From Candidatus Ulvibacter alkanivorans (GTDB taxonomy: Bacteria; Bacteroidota; Bacteroidia; Flavobacteriales; Flavobacteriaceae), in assembly GCF_003333325.1 (NCBI RefSeq), contig NZ_QOLC01000066.1:1-64000 (forward strand): a stretch of 64,000 bases of DNA. The letters are read 5' to 3'. This document shows positions 55,569-64,000 of the stretch, in pieces. Positions within the stretch are counted from its first letter, which is position 1. Every line of letters begins with the position of its first letter. The notes beneath the pieces were generated by a model. That model did no database searches. It was given only the letters and a program-made list of their open reading frames with translations, and was not told where the DNA came from. A program made the position numbers and the translations under genes.

Positions 55569-56948
55569 CTAATTTACCGTATCCTTCGCCAACTTTACAG
55601 TCTTTAGCACTTTGCCTTTCCGAAGAAACGATTGTATAATATGTTGTGCATCTCGATTGTTCTGCATCGGATTAATGATCGATCTCAATATTTCAAGATT
55701 GTTAATTTGGTGGTTTAGGTTGTAATATCCAAATCCTTTGTACTCGCCATTCTCAATAAGTATGACCGAGCGCTCGTCTACATCTCTTCCTTTGTCGATA
55801 AGTAGCATATGCTGGTTTTCATAGCTGTGATCGTTTAAAAAGTCACGAACACGTTCGTTGTACGCATCAAAAGGTTCTTTTAGTATACATGCGCCATGAC
55901 ACTCTTTTATGCTGTAGCTAAAACAACTTCCGTCTACCGAATGCAGCCCGGTCAGTTTTTGACAAAGGCTGTATTTTTCGGTGATAGCGAACAAGGTAGA
56001 TTTTGCTTGTTGGAGATTGGTAAATGTTGTGATTGGAGCTGTTTTGCCGGTTGCTTTAACAATTTTCAAATTAATATAACCCTCATCATCAGTAAAGGAA
56101 ATCAACTTATGTGAATATAGTTTTTTTCGCAATGCGCGGTTATACACCGGATTGTTACTCTTTATTTCGGCACTCTCCTTTAACAGTGCGATCAATTCAC
56201 TTCCTGTAGTCTCATAACTTACGTCTGTAACCTCTAGTTGTATCTTTTTCGACTTGCGGTTATCACTGGTAAAATGTTGAATAAGTCGTTTCTGTATGTT
56301 CTTACTTTTACCAATATAAATCACCTCTCCGGCCTTGTTGTGCATATAATATACACCCGTATCGGTAGGAGCGGCATCAATGATCTCCAATAATTTTGGC
56401 TCTAGTTGTCGCTTTGGGTCTTTTTTGATCGACTTGGTAATGATCTCTTTCTTACTATCCTTGTTCAGTAACATTTTGAACAACGCTACCGTTGCCTTGG
56501 CATCTCCTTGTGCTCTGTGGCGATCGCTTAGTGGGATTCCTAACGAGCGTACTAATTTCCCTAAACTGTAGGAGGGAAGATCGGGAATCAACTTCTTAGC
56601 CAATTCTACGGTACAGAGGGTGTCTTTTTCGAACGGATATCCGAGTCGGTCGAATTCGGTGGTTAGGATTCGGTTATCGAATTTAGCATTATGGGCCACA
56701 ATGATACAACCGTCGGTAATTTCGATGATTCGCTTAGCAACCTCGTAAAATTTTGGAGCATTTCGTAGCATCTCGCTATTAATGCCGGTGAGGTTTACAA
56801 CGAAGGGTTGGATCTTACGTTCCGGATTGATGAGGCTTGCAAATTGATCGACGACTTTTTGTCCGTCGAAGCGGTAAATTGCAATTTCAGTAATGCCTTC
56901 TTCATTGTATTTTCCTCCCGTCGTTTCTATATCTAAAATTGCGTACAT
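55569..56948 (-). CDS. DnaQ-like exonuclease fused to GIY-YIG nuclease
   Basis: 459 residues. The N-terminal 3'-5' exonuclease (~1-165) has ExoI MYAILDIETTGG (DxE), ExoII IIVAHNAKFDNRIL and ExoIII HRAQGDAKAT. The GIY-YIG domain (~195-280) has TGVYYMHNKAGEVIYIGKSK and NIQKRLIQHF, like the UvrC N-terminus. The C-terminal part resembles the rest of such Cho/epsilon-type fusions. It probably acts in DNA repair or degradation. It is not a PolC or DnaE partner by itself. The order is conserved with yggS upstream. Confidence 0.9.
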   Translation of the reverse strand: MYAILDIETTGGKYNEEGITEIAIYRFDGQKVVDQFASLINPERKIQPFVVNLTGINSEMLRNAPKFYEVAKRIIEITDGCIIVAHNAKFDNRILTTEFDRLGYPFEKDTLCTVELAKKLIPDLPSYSLGKLVRSLGIPLSDRHRAQGDAKATVALFKMLLNKDSKKEIITKSIKKDPKRQLEPKLLEIIDAAPTDTGVYYMHNKAGEVIYIGKSKNIQKRLIQHFTSDNRKSKKIQLEVTDVSYETTGSELIALLKESAEIKSNNPVYNRALRKKLYSHKLISFTDDEGYINLKIVKATGKTAPITTFTNLQQAKSTLFAITEKYSLCQKLTGLHSVDGSCFSYSIKECHGACILKEPFDAYNERVRDFLNDHSYENQHMLLIDKGRDVDERSVILIENGEYKGFGYYNLNHQINNLEILRSIINPMQNNRDAQHIIQSFLRKGKVLKTVKLAKDTVN

Positions 56949-56986
56949 CTATCTATTCTAATTCCTGTAAGGTATAAAAAGTTTTA

Positions 56987-57637
56987 TTAATAATTGCGTT
57001 CACCAAATATGGCACTACCCACTCGAATCATGGTACTCCCATTGTCTATGGCGATCTTATAATCACCACTCATCCCCATGGAAAGCGTTGTAAAACCGTA
57101 GGTTTCTTTAAGTCGGTCATAGCATTTTTTTAGTTTCTGAAACTCTTCGGTTAGTTGCTTGCTATCTTCTGTAAATGTGGCCATACCCATTAATCCTTGA
57201 ATGCGTATATGCTGAAAGTTTGCTGTGGTTTCTGAAGCCAAGAGCGTTTCGGCATCGGCTTCACTCATGCCGTATTTACTTTCTTCTTCTGCGATCTTGA
57301 TTTGAAGCAAACATGAAATCACTCGGTCGTTTTTCTTGGCTTGTTTATTTATTTCTTTAAGCAGACGTGGACTATCAACTGCATGAATCAAACTTACAAA
57401 AGGCGCCATGTATTTTACTTTATTTCGCTGTACATGCCCGATCATATGCCACTGTATATCGTCGGGAGTCTCCTCCCATTTGGACTCCATCTCTTTCACC
57501 TTGTTTTCTCCAAATATGCGATGTCCGGCTTTATACGCTTCCATAATATCGGCTACCGGCTTGGTTTTCGATACCGCTACCAAGTCGACATGTGAAGGAA
57601 TTTCATTTTGAAGTTTTTTTATATTTTCTGAAATCAT
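56987..57637 (-). CDS. yggS: YggS family pyridoxal phosphate homeostasis protein
   Basis: 216 residues, PLP-bound TIM-barrel fold. The PLP lysine lies in VDLVAVSKTKPVADIMEAYK, followed by IFGENKVKEMESK, WHMIGHVQRNKVKYM and LSMGMSGDYKIAIDNGSTMI. It binds and buffers pyridoxal 5'-phosphate and influences amino-acid pools. An inverted repeat lies 22-40 bp upstream. The gene lies 38 bp ahead of the exonuclease fusion on the same strand. Confidence 0.96.
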   Translation of the reverse strand: MISENIKKLQNEIPSHVDLVAVSKTKPVADIMEAYKAGHRIFGENKVKEMESKWEETPDDIQWHMIGHVQRNKVKYMAPFVSLIHAVDSPRLLKEINKQAKKNDRVISCLLQIKIAEEESKYGMSEADAETLLASETTANFQHIRIQGLMGMATFTEDSKQLTEEFQKLKKCYDRLKETYGFTTLSMGMSGDYKIAIDNGSTMIRVGSAIFGERNY

Positions 57638-57658
57638 AGCGTTTTAATTTTTACCCAT

Positions 57659-57677
57659 GTTGCACAATTTATGCAAC
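57659..57677. promoter_or_regulatory. inverted repeat upstream of yggS, possible operator
   Basis: GTTGCA (57659-57664) and TGCAAC (57672-57677) form a perfect 6-bp inverted repeat with a 7-nt spacer, 22-40 bp before ATG 57637. It resembles a dimeric-regulator site. The box TAnnTTTG is not seen nearby. Confidence 0.35.
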
Positions 57678-57762
57678 CGTGTCTCTTATAACTTACAAAG
57701 CCCAATTGTTCTAAAAAAATTGATCGCCTTTAAATTAGTAGGTTGTTTTGTCTTGAAAACTA

Positions 57763-59001
57763 TTAGAACTCATAGATCGTAACACCACTACGTAATTTTG
57801 GTTCGATATAAGTGCTTTTTGGAGGCATTTTCAACCCTTCATCTGCGATCTGTTTCATTTCTTCTGTGGTGATTGGCAGCAAACCAAATCCAACTTTAAA
57901 TTCTCCGGTATCGACGGCTGTTTTTACAAAGGCCAAATCGTTCTTACCATGCGAGTAGGCGATTCGTTTGTCATTCCGAAGATCTTCTATTCCTAACACT
58001 GGTTTTAAGATGGTCTTATAGAGTATTTGAGGGTCTAAGGCATCAAGCGCATTTTCTATAGGATACCTCTGTTTCCGAAGGTATAACGAATAGAACGATC
58101 CGTCGAGATACATACTAAAATGGTGCTTTTTAGAAGGCTTGTAATATTCTTGCCCCCGTTTTTCGATGCGGAACATTGCATCTAACTGAATCAAGAACTC
58201 TTCTTTGCTCAACCCGTTTAGATCTTTCACCAACCTGTTGAACTCATAGATCTTTAAGTCACTTTCCGGAATAAGAAAACTCATAAAATAATGATACGAG
58301 TTTTTGGAGTTTGAGTTTGTAGCGTTTAGTTCTTCATCTTTTGCCAAAAGATATGAGGATGCCGACCTATGATGCCCATCGGCAATATACAAGGTATTCA
58401 TGCCTTTAAAAATGTTCTTGATCTTCTTGACCAATTCGGCATCGCTAACATTCCACAAATAATGCGTATCTCGATAGGTGGTGGTAAATTCGTATTCGGC
58501 CCTTGACTCCATTTGCGTCGCAATGATTTGTTCGAGCTCCGCGTGATCGGGATAGGTTAACAATACCGGTTCAGCGTTAAAACCAACAGTCTTTAAATAT
58601 TCCTTAAAGATGATCTCTCTAAATTCTAACGTCTCTTCGTGTTTCTTGATCACATCTTTTTCATAATCGCTAGCACTTGCCGCTGCAACTACACCGTTAA
58701 ATTCGAGTCCGTCACGATTTACAATTCTATAGAAATAGAACGAAGGCGTATCGTCTTGCATAAAAATACCATCCTCCTTAAATTCTTGATAGCGATTTCG
58801 TACCAAGGTATAACGAGCACGACCCGAAATTTCTTTTTCGTATTTATATCCCGGATTTATAATATGTAAAAAGGAAAACGGATTATCCCTAAGTCTAGCT
58901 TCTACTTGAGCAGTGGAGTAGCTGTCGTACGAACGGGACGCGATCAAACTTACCTTGTCGCGTGTAGGTCGTACGGCTTTAAAAGGAATAATCGTTGCCA
59001 T
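57763..59001 (-). CDS. DUF1015 family protein
   Basis: 412 residues. It opens MATIIPFKAVRPTRDKVSLI, with SYSTAQVEARLRDNPFSFLH, FYFYRIVNRDGLEFNGVVAA, the motif TLYIADGHHRSASSYLLAKD and YSHGKNDLAFVKTAVDTGEF. This family has an unknown function, sometimes fused to serine kinase-like (SbnI/SerK) domains. The DGHHR motif is characteristic of the family and probably forms the active site. It lies 6 bp behind the hydroxyacyl-CoA dehydrogenase. Confidence 0.92.
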   Translation of the reverse strand: MATIIPFKAVRPTRDKVSLIASRSYDSYSTAQVEARLRDNPFSFLHIINPGYKYEKEISGRARYTLVRNRYQEFKEDGIFMQDDTPSFYFYRIVNRDGLEFNGVVAAASASDYEKDVIKKHEETLEFREIIFKEYLKTVGFNAEPVLLTYPDHAELEQIIATQMESRAEYEFTTTYRDTHYLWNVSDAELVKKIKNIFKGMNTLYIADGHHRSASSYLLAKDEELNATNSNSKNSYHYFMSFLIPESDLKIYEFNRLVKDLNGLSKEEFLIQLDAMFRIEKRGQEYYKPSKKHHFSMYLDGSFYSLYLRKQRYPIENALDALDPQILYKTILKPVLGIEDLRNDKRIAYSHGKNDLAFVKTAVDTGEFKVGFGLLPITTEEMKQIADEGLKMPPKSTYIEPKLRSGVTIYEF

Positions 59002-59007
59002 ACCTAA

Positions 59008-59895
59008 TTATGAGAATTGTGCTGCTACCTTTTCTGCTCGACGGCTTTCTCTGTAGTCGTAAAAGCCTTCGCCGCTCTTAACACCCATTTTACCGGCCAT
59101 TACCATATTTACGAGTAGAGGACACGGCGCGTATTTCGGATTCTTAAATCCGTCGTACATTACATGTAAAATAGATAAGCATACATCTAGACCAATAAAA
59201 TCGGCAAGTTGTAGCGGCCCCATAGGGTGAGCCATTCCGAGTTTCATAACAGTATCGATCTCCTCAACACCGGCGACGCCATTATACAAGGTCTCGATCG
59301 CTTCGTTGATCATAGGCATTAAAATACGATTGGCGACAAATCCTGGATAATCATTTACCTCAACAGGGACTTTATTTAATTTCTTAGACAGCTCGGCAAC
59401 GGTAGCGTAGGTTTCATCGCTTGTGCTATACCCTTTTATGATCTCTACTAACTTCATTACCGGCACCGGATTCATAAAATGCATGCCTATTACCATTTCC
59501 GGACGTGATGTTTGAGCCGCAATTTGTGTGATAGAAATAGAGGACGTATTGCTGGCCAAGATAGTGTCATCCGGACAAAAAGCGTCTAGATCTTTAAAAA
59601 TCTTAAGTTTTAGATCTACATTCTCGGTGGCCGCTTCAACCACTAGTCCGGCATATTCTACTCCCTCTTCTAGGTTGGTATAGGTAGTGATATTGCTGAG
59701 CGTTCGCTGCTTATCTTCTTCACTAATCTTTTCTTTAGCGACCATGCGATCTAGATTCTTCGCTATGGTAGCCATTCCTTTGTCGAGGGAAGCTTGTGAA
59801 ATATCAATTAATTGAACTTTATAATCATATTGAGCAAAGGTGTGGGCAATTCCGTTTCCCATAGTACCGGCTCCAATTACGGCTATGTTTTTCAT
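59008..59895 (-). CDS. 3-hydroxybutyryl/3-hydroxyacyl-CoA dehydrogenase
   Basis: 295 residues. The Rossmann start is IAVIGAGTMGNGIAHTFAQ. The substrate side has SNTSSISITQIAAQTSRPEM, the catalytic His in VIGMHFMNPVPVMKLVEII, then VNDYPGFVANRILMPMINEA. The C-terminal dimer domain has DTVMKLGMAHPMGPLQLADF. It oxidises 3-hydroxyacyl-CoA with NAD+ in fatty or amino-acid breakdown. It lies in the run Gfo/Idh/MocA-HBD-DUF1015 with 6-11 bp gaps, probably one operon. Confidence 0.95.
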   Translation of the reverse strand: MKNIAVIGAGTMGNGIAHTFAQYDYKVQLIDISQASLDKGMATIAKNLDRMVAKEKISEEDKQRTLSNITTYTNLEEGVEYAGLVVEAATENVDLKLKIFKDLDAFCPDDTILASNTSSISITQIAAQTSRPEMVIGMHFMNPVPVMKLVEIIKGYSTSDETYATVAELSKKLNKVPVEVNDYPGFVANRILMPMINEAIETLYNGVAGVEEIDTVMKLGMAHPMGPLQLADFIGLDVCLSILHVMYDGFKNPKYAPCPLLVNMVMAGKMGVKSGEGFYDYRESRRAEKVAAQFS

Positions 59896-59906
59896 TGTAT
59901 GTTGAA

Positions 59907-60875
59907 TTATAAGTGCTTAAATTTTTTTATGATCTGCATGGCAACTCGCAAGGCTTCTGCTCCTTGTTCTAGGGTCACAATAGGAGTTGATCTGTTGTGG
60001 ATGGCATCAGCAAACGCGTTTAACTCATCCAAAATAGCGTTGTTGTTATCTATCTCCGGGTTATCGAAATAAATTTGTTTCTTGATCCCTTCGGCGTTGG
60101 TAAGTATCATGGCGAAGTCATCGGGATTTTCCGGGGCATCCTTCATCTTTACCACTTCACATTTCTTTTCGAGAAAATCTACCGAAATATAGGCGTCTCT
60201 TTGAAAAAATCGTGCTTTACGCATTTTTTTCATCGAAATTCGACTTGCCGTAAGGTTGGCAACACATCCATTTTCGAACTCGATACGGGCGTTAGCAATG
60301 TCCGGTGTTTCACTAATTACTGAAACCCCACTCGCATTGATCTTACTAACTTTCGAATCGACCACACTTAAGATAGCATCGATGTCGTGGATCATTAGAT
60401 CGAGGACTACCGAAACATCGGTGCCGCGCGGATTGAATTCAGCGAGGCGATGTGCCTCAATGAACATTGGGTTGTCTATCTTTTCGTGAACCGCCATAAA
60501 GGCCGGGTTAAAGCGTTCGACATGTCCCACTTGTCCCATCATGCCTTTTTCTTTGGCTAAGCGCAGTAGTTCGTTCGCCTCATCTACGGTATGGGTAATC
60601 GGCTTTTCGATAAAGAGGTGTTTACCGGCAGCAATTACTTGTTTTGCACATTCAAAATGATAGATGGTAGGTGTGACCACATCTATCATATCGCAGGCTT
60701 CGATCAATGCTTCCATCGTCGGAAAGCTCTTGTAACCCAATTCTGCTTCAATCGTTGCAGAAGCTTCTTTGTCTCTATCGTAAAATCCAACCAGTTCATA
60801 TTGGTTCGATTGGTTCAATAATTTTAAGTGAATTTTTCCGAGGTGACCAGCACCCAGCACGCCTGCTTTTAGCAT
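59907..60875 (-). CDS. Gfo/Idh/MocA family oxidoreductase
   Basis: 322 residues. The NAD(P) site is KAGVLGAGHLGKIHLKLL, the catalytic-type motif is GKHLFIEKPITHTVDEANEL (EKP), and the C-terminal part has the beta-sheet of the family (FNPRGTDVSVVLDLMIHDID). The substrate is unknown; many members act on sugars or inositols. It leads the operon with the dehydrogenase and DUF1015 and has a -7 box 16 nt upstream. Confidence 0.92.
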   Translation of the reverse strand: MLKAGVLGAGHLGKIHLKLLNQSNQYELVGFYDRDKEASATIEAELGYKSFPTMEALIEACDMIDVVTPTIYHFECAKQVIAAGKHLFIEKPITHTVDEANELLRLAKEKGMMGQVGHVERFNPAFMAVHEKIDNPMFIEAHRLAEFNPRGTDVSVVLDLMIHDIDAILSVVDSKVSKINASGVSVISETPDIANARIEFENGCVANLTASRISMKKMRKARFFQRDAYISVDFLEKKCEVVKMKDAPENPDDFAMILTNAEGIKKQIYFDNPEIDNNNAILDELNAFADAIHNRSTPIVTLEQGAEALRVAMQIIKKFKHL

Positions 60876-60891
60876 TGAAATCTGTTTTTCA

Positions 60892-60899
60892 CAAAGGTA
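60892..60899 (-). promoter_or_regulatory. -7 box TACCTTTG of the Gfo/Idh/MocA operon
   Basis: An exact TAnnTTTG match on the minus strand, 16 nt before ATG 60875. No clear -33 TTG. It predicts a leader of about 12 nt. Confidence 0.5.
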
Positions 60900-61003
60900 C
60901 GTGTTTCATTAGAATTATCGAAGCGTGGCTACCGATTTAGAAATTGCTGTTTTTTAAAGTTGAGGTTTGTAATTTGGAACATCATTTCCGTTCTTTGTTA
61001 CCC

Positions 61004-61645
61004 ATGAAAGATACATTTACCCATAAAGGAATGCGCAAGCGGCTGGTAACGACGCTTCAGCAAAAAGGAATCACCAACAAAGCGGTTCTGGCGGCGATCA
61101 ATGCCATACCACGACATTTTTTTATGGACTCAGGTTTTGTAGATCATGCTTATGTCGATAAGGCATTTCCTATCGCAGCCGATCAAACCATTTCGCAGCC
61201 TTATACCGTCGCACGACAGTCTGAGTTATTGGAGATCGAAAAAGGCGATAAGGTGTTAGAAATAGGTACCGGGAGCGGTTACCAAACTGCTGTGCTACTT
61301 GAAATGGGCGCCGTAGTCTACACGATTGAGAGACAAAACGAATTGTTTAAAAAGACAAAACTATTCTTATCAAAGCTTGGCTATAGACCAAAACGATTAA
61401 TTTTTGGCGATGGTTATAAAGGATTAGAGGAAGAAGCACCATTCGACGGCATCATTGTAACAGCGGGTGCGCCATACGTGCCTAAGCCATTACTAGCGCA
61501 ATTACAAGTAGGAGGGAAATTGGTTATTCCCGTAGGCGAAGATGTACAGATCATGACAGTATTTACGCGTACCGCTGAAACTGAGTTTGAGAAAGAAGAA
61601 TTTGGCGAATTCCGATTTGTACCGTTGTTAGAAGATAAGAACTAA
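61004..61645 (+). CDS. pcm: protein-L-isoaspartate O-methyltransferase
   Basis: 213 residues from ATG 61004 (KDTFTHKGMRKRLVTTLQQK), the usual length. The longer open frame to 60944 is unlikely. SAM motif I is DKVLEIGTGSGYQTAVL. Substrate-side residues lie in FVDHAYVDKAFPIAADQTIS, with QPYTVARQSELLEI and FDGIIVTAGAPYVPKPLLAQ. It repairs isoaspartyl damage in proteins. A TTG and a GTTCTTTG box lie just upstream (~60967-60999). It converges with the lipocalin-like gene, 23 bp away. Confidence 0.95.
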   Translation: MKDTFTHKGMRKRLVTTLQQKGITNKAVLAAINAIPRHFFMDSGFVDHAYVDKAFPIAADQTISQPYTVARQSELLEIEKGDKVLEIGTGSGYQTAVLLEMGAVVYTIERQNELFKKTKLFLSKLGYRPKRLIFGDGYKGLEEEAPFDGIIVTAGAPYVPKPLLAQLQVGGKLVIPVGEDVQIMTVFTRTAETEFEKEEFGEFRFVPLLEDKN

Positions 61646-61668
61646 CAACTCACAGTAGTTTTCTATCG

Positions 61669-62046
61669 TTATTCACTCACGAACGTTAGTCGAGGTCCAT
61701 CCAATTCGGGCATGTCCTCTAGATACAAGGTGTCATTTTCAAAATAATAATCGAAGGTCATTCCATCGACACTAAGTGTGGTCTCTGTTTGTTCAAGCGT
61801 GTAGGTGCCAGTTGCTAAAATTTGTAGGTCGTCTTCTACATTGTTGATCACTTCCAGTTCATTTTCGGCCAGTTTAAAGGTCCAAACATGATCGCCAACG
61901 TCATAGTTGCCGGGTTCGCATAGGCAGGTAACATGTATCAAATTCCAAGTTCCATTTAATTCGAGTGTCGTGTCTCCTTGACTATCATCGCTCGTACATG
62001 ATATTAATAAGGGAACAAAAAGAAGTAAAGTATATACAGTTTTCAT
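61669..62046 (-). CDS. lipocalin-like lipoprotein
   Basis: 125 residues from ATG 62046. The lipoprotein signal MKTVYTLLLFVPLLISC gives the lipidated Cys ~17 (an earlier in-frame start at 62103 lacks support and overlaps the next gene). The mature part resembles a lipocalin-like/DUF4923-type beta-barrel (LNGTWNLIHVTCLCEPGNYD, GTYTLEQTETTLSVDGMTFD). Two extra cysteines lie in TCLCEP. The ligand is unknown. It follows the DUF5686 gene by 49 bp on the same strand. Confidence 0.8.
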   Translation of the reverse strand: MKTVYTLLLFVPLLISCTSDDSQGDTTLELNGTWNLIHVTCLCEPGNYDVGDHVWTFKLAENELEVINNVEDDLQILATGTYTLEQTETTLSVDGMTFDYYFENDTLYLEDMPELDGPRLTFVSE

Positions 62047-62095
62047 GGTAGTTGTTTTCCTTATGACATGAGAAATTAAAAAGGTTGCGTGCTTC

Positions 62096-64000
62096 TTATT
62101 CAATAATATTCAAAAACTTTAGTCCAAATATGAATGCACCTTCACTTGTACCGTGATAGAAATTACGAACGTAATCTAAACGTAGCAGTCGGTATTTTCC
62201 AATACCCAAATTGTCTATTCCTATTGATACTTCAGTGTAGGGCTTATTGTCGGCAATGCTTAAGGCATGCGCGCCTAGAATGAGATTAAAATTAAGTTGG
62301 TTCAATCCCGGGATCTTTCCGAGGAAAAACCCTTTAAAATCATGCTCTATATGACCTTCAAAATAGCTTTTATTGGTGCTTAGTGCATAATATGGCAACA
62401 AGTTAAAAGAATTTGTATAATTAGGTGTGGTGCCAACTCGTGTTTGGTTGCCGTTAAAATGTTGATAGTCCACGAACGAAATAGCATCCCCATTAAAAAA
62501 GGTACCGCCTTTTAGCCGGTATCTAAAATCGCCTTTATTGCCAAGCGTAATTCGTTGGTATAAACTTGCTCGTAACTGGCTGTAATTATAGCCGTCTTCG
62601 GAAGCTGCTGTCCCATTTTCAAATGTGATCTGCAACGCGGGATAATCGCCACTACCTAAATTGTACTTTCCGTCAGGATAAGTCATGTATTTTTGATCGA
62701 AGGTGATGTTGGCTGTGATATTGGATTTGAAAATAGTATGTTCTAGTATAGCTGCGCTGTTTTCTTCGGAAGGGTTTAATGGATTGTTAGACGTGAAGGA
62801 TACATCATCATTTGGAATGGTCACATAGTCTGTATTATTAAAAAGGGGCTTTCGTTCTTCATAACTAAAATTTGTGAACAGTCGCAGTCCATTAAATACC
62901 TCTTGACTATATCCGAAGCCGCCGTAATTCATTTCATATACCTTCATATAATTTCGTTCAAAAAACAGTGTGGCAATCGAATTGATCAACGGTGATATTG
63001 GTGCTGCTGCATTAAATTGTTGTACCGTGCTTCCGCCGTACAACGATAAGCGAAGACGGTTGGTTCGATTAAAGTTTTTAACGATACCCCCGGTAAGTCG
63101 CAGTCGGTCGTCGGCGATACCATAGGTAGCTCTCGAATATACCTGTAACCATTTTGTCTGATTCTCATCGTACCATTTAAAATACGACAATCCGGCGCTA
63201 CCATTCCACCCTTGCACCGTATTGAACTGGATCCCGGGGAGTGGACCTTCGTATCGAATACGCCATTGGTCGTAACTATTTTGATAGGTGTAACCGGTAA
63301 ATGGGTCGAGCAGTTGTAATCGGTTTTGTTTCGCATCGATAGAATCTAAATATACCTTAGATTTTCGAAGTGTTTGGATGCTGTCTTTTTTTATGTAATC
63401 ATTTAATTCTTCGTCGGTAAGTGGAACCGGACGAGTACCTTTCCAAAACAGGCTGTCTTTTTTATTTGCGGCTTCGGCAAAGGATAGGACTTCATTGGTA
63501 AAGGAACCTTTATTAAATTCGGGCGTAAAATCGTAGTTGCTATATACGGCTATAAAGCGGCCGTCGCCTTCCACACCAAAAAATCCAAAACTAAAATCGA
63601 TCGTTTGCGAGATCTTGATCCAAAAGTTAGTCTGTTCGTCGTATTTAAAATTCTGTTTAAACACCAAGGTATTGATAAATGGAACTTGAATTGCATCTCC
63701 GTTAGTAGTTAACTCCACACCGTACAACTGCCAATCATCTTCTACGATATACAAATAGCCTTCCCAGACTCGGTCCTTGGGTCGACGTGGCGTCACTTTG
63801 ATCTTATTAATAAGCTTGTCTTCTTCGTAAAAAACACCATCTAGATTGTATTGATAATAACTTAAGGCGTTATTGGCGATAGGGGAAACGATCGCGGCAT
63901 TTAGGTCTAGGGTGTTCTCGTAAAAAGAAAAATTGGCCTCTTGGGCACTGTTAAAACTAAATCCGTTGTCATTGCCACTTACCTTACTGGCGATGATCTT
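62096..64000 (-). CDS. DUF5686 family protein (5' part cut by window end)
   Basis: 635 codons are in the window and the frame stays open to its last base, so the start lies beyond it. The upstream part includes NSAQEANFSFYENTLDLNAA, SPIANNALSYYQYNLDGVF and INKIKVTPRRPKDRVWEGY; the rest is a large barrel-like C-terminus (LRLSLYGGSTVQQFN, FKGFFLGKIPGLNQLNFN, LRLDYVRNFYHGTS) ending GLKFLNIIE. This matches the DUF5686/carboxypeptidase-regulatory-like proteins of Bacteroidota, predicted outer-membrane barrels of unknown function. The missing N-terminus should carry a signal peptide and a CarboxypepD_reg domain. Confidence 0.88.
   Translation of the reverse strand, partial: KIIASKVSGNDNGFSFNSAQEANFSFYENTLDLNAAIVSPIANNALSYYQYNLDGVFYEEDKLINKIKVTPRRPKDRVWEGYLYIVEDDWQLYGVELTTNGDAIQVPFINTLVFKQNFKYDEQTNFWIKISQTIDFSFGFFGVEGDGRFIAVYSNYDFTPEFNKGSFTNEVLSFAEAANKKDSLFWKGTRPVPLTDEELNDYIKKDSIQTLRKSKVYLDSIDAKQNRLQLLDPFTGYTYQNSYDQWRIRYEGPLPGIQFNTVQGWNGSAGLSYFKWYDENQTKWLQVYSRATYGIADDRLRLTGGIVKNFNRTNRLRLSLYGGSTVQQFNAAAPISPLINSIATLFFERNYMKVYEMNYGGFGYSQEVFNGLRLFTNFSYEERKPLFNNTDYVTIPNDDVSFTSNNPLNPSEENSAAILEHTIFKSNITANITFDQKYMTYPDGKYNLGSGDYPALQITFENGTAASEDGYNYSQLRASLYQRITLGNKGDFRYRLKGGTFFNGDAISFVDYQHFNGNQTRVGTTPNYTNSFNLLPYYALSTNKSYFEGHIEHDFKGFFLGKIPGLNQLNFNLILGAHALSIADNKPYTEVSIGIDNLGIGKYRLLRLDYVRNFYHGTSEGAFIFGLKFLNIIE

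Overview
The window looks like chromosomal DNA of a marine-type member of the Flavobacteriaceae (Bacteroidota). The GC content is roughly 40 percent and there are no Shine-Dalgarno sites. Many promoters have the Bacteroidota -7 box TAnnTTTG. Marker families include a hybrid two-component system with AraC output, a TonB receptor paired with DUF4249, two proteins with type IX secretion (T9SS) sorting domains, PorD, BamD, monomeric isocitrate dehydrogenase, DUF5686 and DUF6095. I see no prophage, IS element, CRISPR array, tRNA or rRNA. The window is almost entirely core genome.

Layout. 1-9.3 kb (minus): a lipoprotein, an orphan hybrid sensor/regulator, DUF6095 and murQ, and a DUF4249/TonB-receptor pair. 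9.4-18.1 kb (minus): isocitrate dehydrogenase, a 673-bp gap with strong hairpins, rplS, a GC-rich composite repeat, a DUF885 peptidase, trmD, a TPR protein, a GNAT and GAPDH. 18.2-20.9 kb (plus): a lipoprotein, then an ECF sigma factor overlapping a membrane-anchored beta-barrel protein. 20.9-30.6 kb: a Do-family protease (minus); dapF-GNAT-mltG and two tandem lysozyme-like paralogues (plus); an RsmI-like methyltransferase, a secreted glucose/sorbosone dehydrogenase-like protein, a low-molecular-weight phosphatase and dnaA (minus). 30.8-37.8 kb: a thioesterase (plus), an IMPACT/DMT-transporter/ribD operon (minus), GNAT-prmC-LOG and ligA (plus). 37.8-53.7 kb (plus): DUF6913-dapA-bamD-rpoZ-coaBC-porD-recN-fabI, a large T9SS cargo protein, a glycosyltransferase, YbbR-coaE and a two-component pair. 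53.7-64 kb (mostly minus): miaA, a voltage-sensor-type potassium channel, an exonuclease/GIY-YIG fusion, yggS, DUF1015, a hydroxyacyl-CoA dehydrogenase and a Gfo/Idh/MocA oxidoreductase; pcm (plus); a lipocalin-like lipoprotein and a DUF5686 gene cut by the window end.

Genes acting together: envelope assembly (bamD, porD, mltG, murQ, the lysozyme-like pair, the Do protease), lysine and peptidoglycan precursor synthesis (dapA, dapF), CoA synthesis (coaBC, coaE), translation and RNA modification (rplS, trmD, miaA, prmC) and DNA maintenance (dnaA, ligA, recN).

The most unusual signals are not genes. First, the octamer TTCCGAAG (complement CTTCGGAA) occurs nearly 60 times by eye, in several reading frames and in gaps, where about two would be expected. 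Second, several genes have TAnnTTTG ending only 3-5 nt before the ATG, which predicts leaderless mRNAs. Third, the gap at 11.7-12.25 kb has strong hairpins and may encode an undescribed RNA. Fourth, an ECF sigma factor is translationally coupled to a protein that seems to run from the cytoplasm to an outer-membrane barrel.
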